Source: Glycomyces xiaoerkulensis (GTDB lineage: Bacteria > Actinomycetota > Actinomycetes > Mycobacteriales > Micromonosporaceae). From it: DNA of 64,000 bases. Location of the stretch: positions 62,001 through 126,000 of the forward strand of contig NZ_PGGV01000014.1 of assembly GCF_002798405.1 (NCBI RefSeq). Direction: 5' to 3'. This document shows positions 43,941-52,475 of this stretch, in pieces. The translations under genes and the position numbers were made by a program. The notes under the pieces are model-generated. The model saw nothing but the letters and a program-made list of their open reading frames with translations. It was not told where the DNA came from and searched no databases. The stretch's first letter is position 1. The number at the start of each line of letters is the position of its first letter.

Positions 43941-45857
43941 TCAGCTCGTCGGCAGGAACACCCGCATCGCCGCGCTCCCCCTCCGGGCCCACCGGTGGTA
44001 CGGCACCAGGCGGACCGCGCGGCCCGGCTCCCCCGGCGGCAGCCCCTCCGGCGCGGTCGAGCGGTAGGGCACGCGGCCCGAAGCGCCCGGCTCGGCGGCG
44101 GCCGACCTCATCCGCACCACGGCGCCGTCGCCCTCGGGCCGCGGCGGCTCGGTCGGGTCGAGGCGGGCGTCCTCGAGCGACCAGCCTTGCGGCAGGTCGA
44201 GCGACTCGACGCACAGCACCAGCGGCCCGCGCTCGACCGCCGCGCACCCGCGCACGGCGTCGATGCGATCGTCGGGCCAGGTCAGCCGGGGCGCCACCGG
44301 CAGGTCGAGGACGACGACGTCGCCGCGGCCGAGCCCGCGCGCCGTCGCCCAGCCCGGTCCGGCGGTGCGCTCGCCGGAGCGGTCGGCGACCGTGGCCCCG
44401 TCGGCCCAGTGCGGCACCCGCATCCGCAGGTCGACCGGGTGGCCGGGCGCCTCGAGGACCTCGACGCGAACGGTCCCCTCGTGCGGGTAGTCGGTCTCGA
44501 TGCGCAGCGCCAGGCCGCCCGTGGCAAGCGCGAGGCGCACCTCGCCGGGGGCGTACTGCAGCAGCGAGACGGTCTCCCCCTCGACCGAGGCGGCGTAGGT
44601 CTGCCAGGAGGCGAGGGTGCGGGCGAGGTTGGTCGGGCAACACGAGACGTCGAACCAGGGCGCCCGGACGCCGCCTTCGGCGCGCGGGTTGACCTCGCCT
44701 GGCTTGACATCGGCGGCGGCGGTGCGCTGGTGCAGCGGGTTGGCGTAGAAGAAGGAGCAGCCGTCCTCGCTCGGCGAGGCTGCTACCACGTTGTAGAGGG
44801 TGCGCTCGATCAGGTCGGCGTACCGGACGTCGCCGGTGGCGAGGTAGAGCCGCCACGAGACCATCACCGATCCGATGCCGGCGCACGTCTCGCAGTAGGC
44901 GCGGTCGGGCGGCAGCTCCCAGTCCTCGCCGAAGCCCTCGTCCTGGTGCCGGGAGCCCATGCCGCCGGTCAGGTAGGTCCGGCGTTCGACGCTGCGGTCC
45001 CACTGCCGCGCGACGGCCCCCAGCAGGCCCGCGTCGCCGGTGTCGACGGCGACGTCGATCGCGCCCGCGGCCAGGTAGAGGGCGCGCACCGCGTGCCCGC
45101 GCCAGGCTTCGGCCTCCCGCACCGGCAGGTCGTCCTGGAAGTAGGTGGCGTCCAGCAGTGCGACCGGCCGCAGCGTGCCGTGCCCGCGCCGGTCGACGAA
45201 CCGGGCCGCCTGCTCGGTGTACCGCCGCTCGCCGAGGGCGCGGCCGAGTTCGGCCAGGCCGACCTCGATCTCGGGATGCCCGCACAGGCCCGCGCGTCCG
45301 TCGTCGCCGAACTCGCGGCACACGTGGTCGGCGGCCCGCCGCGCGATCTCGACGAGCTTGTCCGGTCCGACCGTCCGCGCGCGGGCTACCGCCGCCTGCA
45401 GCAGGTGCCCGGTGCAGTACAGCTCGTGCCCCGACGGCAGGTCCGAGTACCGCGGCTCCTGGCCGGGGTGCCCGTAGCAGGTGTTGAGGTAGCCGTCCTC
45501 GTCCTGGGCCGCGGCGATCCGGTCGACCAGCGCCTCGAGGGTCTCGTTCGCCCACGCCCGCCCGGTGCGGCCGTACTCCCAGGCGAGGGCCTCGACCAGC
45601 TTGTAGATCTCGGAGTCGGAGAACTGCCAGCCGGGCCGCCCGCCGCCGGTGGAGCCGTCGGCGACGCGGTCGAAGTTCGCGATCCATCCCAGGCGCTCCA
45701 TCCACTCCAGGCAGTGGCGCAGGGTGGCGTCCGAGTTCGACCGCTGGAGGCGTTCCCAGAAGCCGCCGGTCAGGCGGATCTCGTCGAGTCCGAGTCCTCG
45801 GCGCGGGCCGGCGGGCGGGGCGACCGGCACGGGGCGGGGGGCGGTGCTGTCTTCCAC
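43941..45857 (-). CDS. GH127 beta-L-arabinofuranosidase
   Basis: 638 aa from a GTG at 45857 (AAGGA 7 bases before). It has the (alpha/alpha)6 barrel of GH127 and its zinc-thiolate site: Glu323 and Cys325 in AYCETC, and Cys406-Cys407 in SCCPTNLART. Cys407 corresponds to the catalytic nucleophile of HypBA1. There is no signal peptide, so it should act in the cytoplasm on imported oligosaccharides with terminal beta-L-arabinofuranose. It is the last gene of an importer operon, 3 bases after the permease stop. Confidence 0.9.
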   Translation of the reverse strand: MEDSTAPRPVPVAPPAGPRRGLGLDEIRLTGGFWERLQRSNSDATLRHCLEWMERLGWIANFDRVADGSTGGGRPGWQFSDSEIYKLVEALAWEYGRTGRAWANETLEALVDRIAAAQDEDGYLNTCYGHPGQEPRYSDLPSGHELYCTGHLLQAAVARARTVGPDKLVEIARRAADHVCREFGDDGRAGLCGHPEIEVGLAELGRALGERRYTEQAARFVDRRGHGTLRPVALLDATYFQDDLPVREAEAWRGHAVRALYLAAGAIDVAVDTGDAGLLGAVARQWDRSVERRTYLTGGMGSRHQDEGFGEDWELPPDRAYCETCAGIGSVMVSWRLYLATGDVRYADLIERTLYNVVAASPSEDGCSFFYANPLHQRTAAADVKPGEVNPRAEGGVRAPWFDVSCCPTNLARTLASWQTYAASVEGETVSLLQYAPGEVRLALATGGLALRIETDYPHEGTVRVEVLEAPGHPVDLRMRVPHWADGATVADRSGERTAGPGWATARGLGRGDVVVLDLPVAPRLTWPDDRIDAVRGCAAVERGPLVLCVESLDLPQGWSLEDARLDPTEPPRPEGDGAVVRMRSAAAEPGASGRVPYRSTAPEGLPPGEPGRAVRLVPYHRWARRGSAAMRVFLPTS

Positions 45858-45860
45858 GTG

Positions 45861-46676
45861 TCAATCCTTCACGGCGCCGGCGGTCACTCCGGCTGCCACA
45901 TAGCGCTGCGCGACGACCAGCAGGATCGCCGCGGGGAGGGAGGCGATCGCGGCGGTGGCCATGATCGCGTTCCACTGGGTGGTGTTGTTGCCGATGTACT
46001 GGTAGATGCCGAGGGTGATCGGGATGTACTCCCCGGCGCGGTTGAGTGTGGAGGCGAAGATGAAGTCCGACCACGCCCACAGGAAGGCGAACAGGGCCAC
46101 CGTCAGGGTGGAGTTCCGGCTCACCGGCATGACGATCTTGGTGAAGATGCGCCAGGATCCGGCGCCGTCGATGCGCGCGGCGTGCACCAGTTCGCGCGGG
46201 ATTCCGGCCATGAAGGTGGCGTACAGCAGCACGCCGAACGGGACGGCGATCGTGGAGTCGGCCACGATCAGCCCCCACACGGTGTTGAGCAGGTCCAGGC
46301 GCACATAGATCGCATAGAAGCCCATCGCCATGACCACGGCCGGGATCATCTGGGCCACCAGGAGCAGGAAGTTGAGCGTCCGGCCGCCGCGCAGGTGGAG
46401 GACGGCCAGTGCGTAGCCGGCCGGGGCGGCGATGGCGACGGTCAGGGCGATCGAGCCGAAGCCGATGACCAGGCTCGTGCCGAGCGAGGGCAGTTGCTGC
46501 GACAGGGCGGCCTCGTAGCCGTCGAAGGTCGGGTCGGACGGGAACCAGTTGGGGTCGCTGCGGCGCAGGTCGCCGGCGTCGGTCAGCGAGACGTTCACCA
46601 TCCAGTAGACGGGGAACAGCATGAGCGCGGTGAGCGCCACGCCGAGCGCGGTCTTCCACAAGGGCCTGCCGGTCAT
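45861..46676 (-). CDS. Sugar ABC transporter permease (MalG type)
   Basis: 271 aa, six membrane helices; the EAA motif is ELVHAARIDGAGSWRIFTKIVMPVS. The ATG at 46676 overlaps the upstream permease stop (ATGA). It forms the importer with the other permease and the binding lipoprotein; no ATPase is encoded here, so a shared MsiK-like ATPase elsewhere is likely. Confidence 0.9.
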   Translation of the reverse strand: MTGRPLWKTALGVALTALMLFPVYWMVNVSLTDAGDLRRSDPNWFPSDPTFDGYEAALSQQLPSLGTSLVIGFGSIALTVAIAAPAGYALAVLHLRGGRTLNFLLLVAQMIPAVVMAMGFYAIYVRLDLLNTVWGLIVADSTIAVPFGVLLYATFMAGIPRELVHAARIDGAGSWRIFTKIVMPVSRNSTLTVALFAFLWAWSDFIFASTLNRAGEYIPITLGIYQYIGNNTTQWNAIMATAAIASLPAAILLVVAQRYVAAGVTAGAVKD

Positions 46677-47662
46677 GACTTCTCCCAGGAGCGCTGCATC
46701 CGCAGGTGGATGAATCCGAACACGAGCGCGATGACGATGAGCAGGTTGCCGATCGCGGCGGCCGGCGAGAAGTCCGGCTGGCCGGTGCCGAAGGCCTCCC
46801 GGTAGGACCACACCGCGAGGGTGAGGGAGGCGTCGCCGGGTCCGCCGGTGGTCATGATCCAGACGACGTCGACCACTTTGAGCGTATAGATGAAGCCCAG
46901 CAGCAGCGTGATCGCCGAGACCGGGCGCAGCAGCGGGAAGGTGATGCGCCAGAACCGGGCGCGGGCGCCCGCGCCGTCGATGGCGGCGGCCTCGTAGAGC
47001 TCGCCGGGGATCTGCTGCAGCCCGGCGTAGAGGATGACCAGGTTGAACGGGATGCCCAGCCAGATGTTGGCGATGATGACCGCGACCAGTGCGGTGCCGG
47101 GCGAGGTCAGCCAGTTGATCTGATCCCCGCCGAAGGCCTGGATGACGGAGTTGATGATCCCGTGTTCGCTGTTGAGCATCCACGACCAGGTCGAGGCCGA
47201 GACGATGAGCGGCAGGAGCCAGGGCACGAGGAACAGTGCGCGCAGCACGCCCGAGAGGCGGAAGTTCGAGTGGAAGAACACCGCCAGCGCCAGCCCGATC
47301 GCGTACTGGAACAGGATGGAGACGATGGTGAACAGGGCGGTGTTGAGCAGGGCGGTGCCGAAGGAGTCGGAGGCGAACACTTCGGCGTAGTTGGCGAATC
47401 CGGCGAAGTCGGGGTCGCCTTGGACGAAGGCGCGCACGGTGTAGTCGTGCAGGCTCAGGTCGAGGTTGCGCCAGAGCGGGTAGGCGTAGAACAGCAGCAG
47501 GTAGGCCAGTAGGGGCGCGGCGAAGCCGAGCGCGGTCCACTGCCGGGCGGAGCCGGGAACGCCGCGGCGCCGGTGCCGGTCCGGGGGCGGCGCGGCGGGC
47601 CGGTGGCCCGCCGCGCCGCTGTCGGACGCACGCCCGGTCGCGCCGACCGAAGTCGTGGTCAT
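46673..47662 (-). CDS. Sugar ABC transporter permease (MalF type)
   Basis: 329 aa. A ~40-residue polar N terminus is followed by six helices; the EAA motif is ELYEAAAIDGAGARARFWRITFPLLRP. It follows the binding-protein gene by 7 bases and overlaps the second permease gene. Confidence 0.9.
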   Translation of the reverse strand: MTTTSVGATGRASDSGAAGHRPAAPPPDRHRRRGVPGSARQWTALGFAAPLLAYLLLFYAYPLWRNLDLSLHDYTVRAFVQGDPDFAGFANYAEVFASDSFGTALLNTALFTIVSILFQYAIGLALAVFFHSNFRLSGVLRALFLVPWLLPLIVSASTWSWMLNSEHGIINSVIQAFGGDQINWLTSPGTALVAVIIANIWLGIPFNLVILYAGLQQIPGELYEAAAIDGAGARARFWRITFPLLRPVSAITLLLGFIYTLKVVDVVWIMTTGGPGDASLTLAVWSYREAFGTGQPDFSPAAAIGNLLIVIALVFGFIHLRMQRSWEKS

Positions 47663-47669
47663 GAGCGGG

Positions 47670-48920
47670 CTACTCCAGGGCGGATTCGGCGTCGGCCTGT
47701 GCTTGCTCCAGCGCCTCGGAGGGCGTGGCGGAGCCGGACAGCGCGTTCTGGACGGCGGTCCAGAGCTGTTCGGAGATGAGCGGGTAGTCGGTGCCGAGGT
47801 TGTCGCTGGTGCGGCCCTTGGCCTCGCGGACGGCCTCGACCCACGGTTCCAGCTCGGGCTGCTCCTCCAGCAGCGCTTCCTGTCCGTCGGCGGTGGGCGG
47901 GATGTAGTAGGCGAAGGTCGTGGCGGTCTCGACGAAGCCCTCGGGGGTGGTCATGCACTCCACGATCTGGCGGGTGACGTCGTAGCGTTCGGTGTCGGAC
48001 TGCACGGGCGCGATGATGAACTCCCCGCCGGTGGGTGCGGGCGCGGGGCCGCCGCCGCGGGCCGGGATCTGGACGACGCCGGTTTCGAAGTCGGCCTCGG
48101 CGGCGCTGTTGACCTGCCAGGTGCCGTTGACGGCGAAGCCGTACTCGCCGGTGAGGAACTCTTCCCAGGTGGTGTTCTGGGAGTTGGTGAGCACCGAGTT
48201 CGGGGCGTAGCCGTCCTCGAGCCAGCCGGTCCACAGTTCGAGGGCCTCGACGGCCTCGGGCGAGTCGAGCTCGCGCAGGTCGGCGCCGGCGCCCCAGAAC
48301 CAGGGCAGGAACTGGAACGAGCCTTCTTCGGTGCCGATGGCGGCGAAGGTGATGCCCTGATCGCCGTTATCGGTAACTTGTTCGAGCGCGGACGTCAGCG
48401 AGTCCCAGTCGCCGATCGAGGCCGGGTCGACGCCGGCGGCGTCGAGGACTTCGGCGTTGTAGTAGATCGCCAGCGTGTTGGCCCCGATCGGGATGCCGTA
48501 GGCGGTGTCGTCGACGACGCCGGCGGCGAGCAGGTTCTGGTCGACGCCGGACACGTCGAGGCCGAGCTCGTCGACGGTGGTCAGCATCTCGGTCTCGGCG
48601 AGGGTGGACACCGCCGGGTTGTCGAGCAGGATGATGTCGGGGCTGGTGCCCTCCTGGGCGGCCAGCAGGGCCCGGTTGGTCAGGTCGGTGGTGTCGGAGG
48701 CGGTGCGTTCGATGGTCACTCCGGCCTCGTCGCCGCAGGCGTCGACGCGGTCGGCCCAGTCGGAGTCGGCCTCGTGCTGGGGGTACGGGTCCCACCAGGT
48801 GTAGGTGTCGGCGCCTTCGCCGTCGTCTCCCGACGAGCAGGCCGCGGCCAGCGCGAGCGAGGCGGCGGCCAGGCCCGCCGCGGCGGACCGGGCGAGGGGC
48901 TTGCCTCTGCGGTGCTTCAT
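47670..48920 (-). CDS. Sugar-binding lipoprotein of the GH127 importer
   Basis: 416 aa. Lipobox LALAAAC (Cys28), then a type 1 extracellular solute-binding fold (TYTWWDPYPQHEADS, TSPDIILLDNPAVSTLAE, GIPIGANTLAIYYNAEVLDAAGVD, GEYGFAVNGTWQV). It captures an oligosaccharide for the two permeases downstream. AAGGAGGAAC precedes the ATG. Ligand identity is inferred from the GH127 enzyme as an L-arabinose-containing oligosaccharide. Confidence 0.9.
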   Translation of the reverse strand: MKHRRGKPLARSAAAGLAAASLALAAACSSGDDGEGADTYTWWDPYPQHEADSDWADRVDACGDEAGVTIERTASDTTDLTNRALLAAQEGTSPDIILLDNPAVSTLAETEMLTTVDELGLDVSGVDQNLLAAGVVDDTAYGIPIGANTLAIYYNAEVLDAAGVDPASIGDWDSLTSALEQVTDNGDQGITFAAIGTEEGSFQFLPWFWGAGADLRELDSPEAVEALELWTGWLEDGYAPNSVLTNSQNTTWEEFLTGEYGFAVNGTWQVNSAAEADFETGVVQIPARGGGPAPAPTGGEFIIAPVQSDTERYDVTRQIVECMTTPEGFVETATTFAYYIPPTADGQEALLEEQPELEPWVEAVREAKGRTSDNLGTDYPLISEQLWTAVQNALSGSATPSEALEQAQADAESALE

Positions 48921-48981
48921 TGGTTGTTCCTCCTTGAACGGGACCCGGTCGGCGGTGTTGCCGGCCGGGGTGAGGGATTGG

Positions 48982-50007
48982 TCATTGCCGGTCGGGTGGC
49001 GGGGCGGTGCTGCCCCGGTCCAGGAGTTCGGGGGTGATGAGCCGGACGACGTGGGGGCCGTCGGCGGTGGGCTGGTGCTCGATGCGGCGTACGAGCTGGC
49101 GGACGGCCATGCGGCCGAGCCGGTGGGGCGCGGCGTCGATCGAGGAGAACGGGAGCGAGAAGGAGCGGGCGAACTCGTCGGAGTAGCGGCCGACGACCGA
49201 GAGGTCGGCGGGGGCCGACAGGGCCCGCTCGTGCATGACGGTGGGCAGTGCCGCGGCGGCGGCCTCGTTGTTGAGCAGCAGGCCGGTGGCCCCGGGGTGG
49301 GCCTCGAGCAGGGCGTGCAGTTCGCGCCCGATGTCGGGTTGCGACGAGGAGCCGTAGGCGGCGTGGAGGGTGACCCCGCGCGCGGCGGCGGTCTCCAGGG
49401 CGGCGTTCTGGAGGCGCCACACGTAGGCGCCGCCGCGCTCGATGACGTGCTCGGGCTGGGAGACGAGGATCAGTTCGCGGTGGCCGAGCGCGTCGAGGTG
49501 CTCGACCATGGCGCGGCCGGCCTCTTCGAAGTCCAGGTCGAACACGTCGACGCCGGTGCAGTCGCCGGGCAGGCCGACCAGGGCGCCGGGTTGGGGCGCC
49601 GACCGCAGGACCGGCAGGCGGTCGTCTTGTTCGGCGACGTTGAGCAGGACGACGCCGTCGGCCATGCGGGAGTCGGTGATGCGCTTGAGCGCGGCCGGCC
49701 CGTAGGGGTCGGAGCTGAGCAGGATGTCGTAGCCGGCCTCGAGCGCGCTGTCGGAGACGCCCTGGATGTACTGCAGCATGGCCGGGGCGAACTCGTCGGG
49801 CAGGAAGCGGGCGAGCAGGGCGATGACCATCGTCTGGGAGGTGGCGAGCGTGCGGGCTCCGGCGTTGGGGGTGTAGCCGAGTTCGCGTGCGGCCCGGCGG
49901 ACCCGCTCGCGCACCTCGTCCGAGACCGATCGCCGGCCGCTGAGGGCGTACGACGCGGTCGAGCGCGCTACGCCGGCGGCGCGGGCGACGTCTCCGATGG
50001 TGGCCAA
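48982..50007 (-). CDS. LacI-family regulator of the arabinan-type locus
   Basis: 341 aa from a TTG at 50007: AAGGAGGA lies 4-5 bases before it and it opens directly into the DNA-binding domain ATIGDVARAAGVARSTASYALSGRRSVSDEVRERV. The effector domain is complete. It heads the operon binding protein-permease-permease-GH127 (61-base gap) and is divergent from the clan GH-A hydrolase gene. Operators of the form CGAACCGGTTCG lie in the 203-bp gap, so it probably represses both directions. Confidence 0.9.
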   Translation of the reverse strand: MATIGDVARAAGVARSTASYALSGRRSVSDEVRERVRRAARELGYTPNAGARTLATSQTMVIALLARFLPDEFAPAMLQYIQGVSDSALEAGYDILLSSDPYGPAALKRITDSRMADGVVLLNVAEQDDRLPVLRSAPQPGALVGLPGDCTGVDVFDLDFEEAGRAMVEHLDALGHRELILVSQPEHVIERGGAYVWRLQNAALETAAARGVTLHAAYGSSSQPDIGRELHALLEAHPGATGLLLNNEAAAAALPTVMHERALSAPADLSVVGRYSDEFARSFSLPFSSIDAAPHRLGRMAVRQLVRRIEHQPTADGPHVVRLITPELLDRGSTAPPPDRQ

Positions 50008-50034
50008 GGGGTCCTCCTTCTTCGACCGCGAACG

Positions 50035-50050
50035 TTCGAACCGGTTCGAA
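50035..50050. promoter_or_regulatory. Operator of the arabinan-type LacI regulator (1)
   Basis: Perfect 16-bp palindrome TTCGAACCGGTTCGAA, 28 bp upstream of the lacI start. Confidence 0.85.
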
Positions 50051-50135
50051 GCATAGCGTGCCGAATCCGGAGACGCAAGTTCGGTTTGCAAGAGTTTCAC
50101 CTGTTGAACGGGTACATATATCGAAGATCTTGCAT

Positions 50136-50148
50136 CGAACGGCGTTCG
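50136..50148. promoter_or_regulatory. Operator-like site (2), odd-centred
   Basis: CGAACGGCGTTCG shares both half-sites with the perfect operators but has an extra base in the centre. It may be a weaker or auxiliary site. Confidence 0.5.
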
Positions 50149-50177
50149 AAGCTAACGTCCCGAGTGAATCGGATCAT

Positions 50178-50189
50178 CGAACCGGTTCG
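50178..50189. promoter_or_regulatory. Operator of the arabinan-type LacI regulator (3)
   Basis: Perfect 12-bp palindrome CGAACCGGTTCG, 21 bp upstream of the hydrolase ATG, positioned to block that gene. Confidence 0.8.
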
Positions 50190-50210
50190 TAATCTCATCG
50201 AGGAGACGCT

Positions 50211-52379
50211 ATGCATCTCACATTCAAACGGACGCTCGCGCGCCTGAGCGTCCTGATACTCACCCTGGGCATGGCGGTGATCGGGTCCTCCGCCCCGGCC
50301 AGCGCCGCCGGCAACACCCTCACCGTCAACGTCGGCGACACCGTCAGGCCCGTCACGCACGTCGCGTCCGGAGGACTCTACGGCGTGGACTCCGGGTCGC
50401 CCTCGCTCGAACAGCTTCGCGCGCTGCGGCCCACGGCGTTCGTGCAGCCGGCGCCCGACACGCCGCACCTCGGCAACGGCGCGACCGAACCGTGCTGCGA
50501 TTCGCTCGAGGTCGCCGACGACATCACCAACGCCGGCGCCAAGCAGTACATCCGCATGCCCGACATCTACCCGTCGTTCCCCTACCCGTGGGACGGCTGG
50601 GCGGACTGGGAGGCGAAGGTCCGCGACATGGTGCAGGACCGCCTCGACGCCACCGGCACGACGAACATCGCCGGCTGGGAGCTGTGGAACGAGCCGGAGC
50701 TCAACTGGGACTCCGACCGCGGCATGACGTTCAACCAGTTCTGGACGCAGACGCACAACGTCATTCGCAGCCTGGACTCGACGACGCCGATCGCCGGCCC
50801 GAGCTGGGCGTGGTACGAGAACGGCAAGATGCGGGACTTCCTCATCCACGCGCGCGACACCGACACCCTGCCGGACGTCATGGTCTGGCACAGTCTGGGC
50901 GAGCACTCGTACAACGATCTCGGTTCCGAGGTCGACGACTACCGGGCCCTGGAGAACGAACTGGGCATCAGCCCGCTGCCGATCTCGATCAACGAGTACG
51001 CCTCGTCCGATCAGGTCGACATCCCCAGCATCGCCGTGCACTACCTGTCCGTTCTCGAACGGCACGGTGTGCAGGACGCGATGCGGCCCTATTGGTTCGA
51101 GGCCGGCACGTTCAACGGCCTGTTCCACAACGGCCAGCCGACCGCGTCCTACTGGGTCTACCGCTGGTACGCCGACATGTCGGGCCGGATCGTGCAGACC
51201 GTCCCCGAGTCCTGGCTCGACGGCGTCGCCTCCTACGACGCCAGCAGGGAACGGGTCAACGTCATCTTCGGCGGCGACAGCGGGACCAACAACGTCCGGG
51301 TCGACGGTCTGGGCGAACTCGGCGGTCAAGTGAGCGTGCAGCTTTCGCGCACGAACGACACCGGCCGGCACACCAACCAGCCGAACAACATCGTGGTGTC
51401 GACCCAGGACTACACCGTTTCGGGCGGAAGCATCGACGTGGCCGTGCCGGACATGGACGCGGAGACGGCCTACCAACTGCTCATCACGCCCGCCTCCGGC
51501 GCGCCCTCCTGGCAGCGGACGTACGAGGCGGAGAGCGCGAACGTGAACTTCGCGGAGACGCTCTCCTCGGGCAGTGCCTCGAACGGCTACTACGTCGGTC
51601 AGATCGACAACGACACCGACATGCGGACGCACAGCTTCGTCGACTTCCTCGTCGAAGTCCCCAGCTCCGGCACATACACCATGGCCATCCGCTACGCGAA
51701 CGGCGACGGGTCGGACGCGACGCACGGGCTCGCCTACAACGGCGGCGCATGGCAGTCGGTCACCTACCCGCCCACCGGCGACTGGGGCCAGTTCGACTCG
51801 ACCGAGGTGTCGGTGGACCTCGACTCCGGCTACAACACGATCCGACTCGCCAAGGGATCGCCCAACTTCGACGGCGGCGTCGGCTACGCCGAGCTGGACA
51901 GCATCACGCTGTCCGACGGCGGCACGACACCGCCGCCACCGCCCCCGAGCGGCGACTGGGAGCGCATCCTCAGCCGGCACAGCGGCCTCTCGGTCGACGT
52001 GGAGGGCGTCTCCACCTCTGACGGCGCGAACGTGCACCAATGGGAGTACCTGTCCGGCGAGAACCAGCAGTGGCAGTTCCAGGACGCCGGCAGCGGCTAC
52101 TTCAACATCGTGAACCGGAACAGCGGCAAGTGCCTCGACGTCGAGGGCGGCTCCACGGCCGACGGCGCCAACGTCTTCCAGTGGGCATGCATCTCCGACG
52201 CCCAGAACCAGCAATGGGAGTGGGTCGACGTCGGCGACGGCTACGGGCAACTCCGAGCCCGGCACAGCGGCCAGTGCCTGGACGTCTACAACTGGTCGAC
52301 CGACAACGGCGGCGACCTGGTCCAATGGCCGTGCGTCAGCGGCAGTGCGAACCAGCACTGGTCACGCGCGGCCGCCTGA
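50211..52379 (+). CDS. Secreted clan GH-A glycoside hydrolase with CBM35 and CBM13
   Basis: 722 aa. A Sec signal ends near SAPASA|A (about 32). Residues ~35-350 form a (beta/alpha)8 barrel with Glu161 in GWELWNEPE as acid/base and Glu262 in ISINEYAS as nucleophile, a clan GH-A pattern closest to GH39/GH5-like families. A beta domain (~350-430) precedes a CBM35/CBM6-like module (TYEAESANVNFAETLSSGSASNGYYVG...), a Pro linker, and a CBM13. It is divergent from the LacI regulator, with its operators upstream, and likely degrades an arabinose-containing polymer outside the cell to feed the importer. The exact GH family is uncertain. GAGGAG precedes the ATG. Confidence 0.82.
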   Translation: MHLTFKRTLARLSVLILTLGMAVIGSSAPASAAGNTLTVNVGDTVRPVTHVASGGLYGVDSGSPSLEQLRALRPTAFVQPAPDTPHLGNGATEPCCDSLEVADDITNAGAKQYIRMPDIYPSFPYPWDGWADWEAKVRDMVQDRLDATGTTNIAGWELWNEPELNWDSDRGMTFNQFWTQTHNVIRSLDSTTPIAGPSWAWYENGKMRDFLIHARDTDTLPDVMVWHSLGEHSYNDLGSEVDDYRALENELGISPLPISINEYASSDQVDIPSIAVHYLSVLERHGVQDAMRPYWFEAGTFNGLFHNGQPTASYWVYRWYADMSGRIVQTVPESWLDGVASYDASRERVNVIFGGDSGTNNVRVDGLGELGGQVSVQLSRTNDTGRHTNQPNNIVVSTQDYTVSGGSIDVAVPDMDAETAYQLLITPASGAPSWQRTYEAESANVNFAETLSSGSASNGYYVGQIDNDTDMRTHSFVDFLVEVPSSGTYTMAIRYANGDGSDATHGLAYNGGAWQSVTYPPTGDWGQFDSTEVSVDLDSGYNTIRLAKGSPNFDGGVGYAELDSITLSDGGTTPPPPPPSGDWERILSRHSGLSVDVEGVSTSDGANVHQWEYLSGENQQWQFQDAGSGYFNIVNRNSGKCLDVEGGSTADGANVFQWACISDAQNQQWEWVDVGDGYGQLRARHSGQCLDVYNWSTDNGGDLVQWPCVSGSANQHWSRAAA

Positions 52380-52394
52380 GCGAGCCGTAGCACC

Positions 52395-52428
52395 GGTCGG
52401 CCCGGAGGCGTTCGCCTCCGGGCCGACC
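52395..52428 (+). terminator. Terminator of the clan GH-A hydrolase gene
   Basis: A perfect 16-bp stem (52395-52410 with 52413-52428) closing on GTTC/TTCG lies 15 bases past the stop. Confidence 0.85.
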
Positions 52429-52475
52429 TCGCCCGTAGATTGGAGCGGACAACCTACGTGAACAGGGAGGCGCCC

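Noticed and set aside
43473-46805. Very long plus-strand open frame of 1110 codons
   Set aside because: It is antisense to GH127 and two ABC permease genes with clear motifs; the translation is low-complexity and shows no domain. It is a by-product of GC bias.
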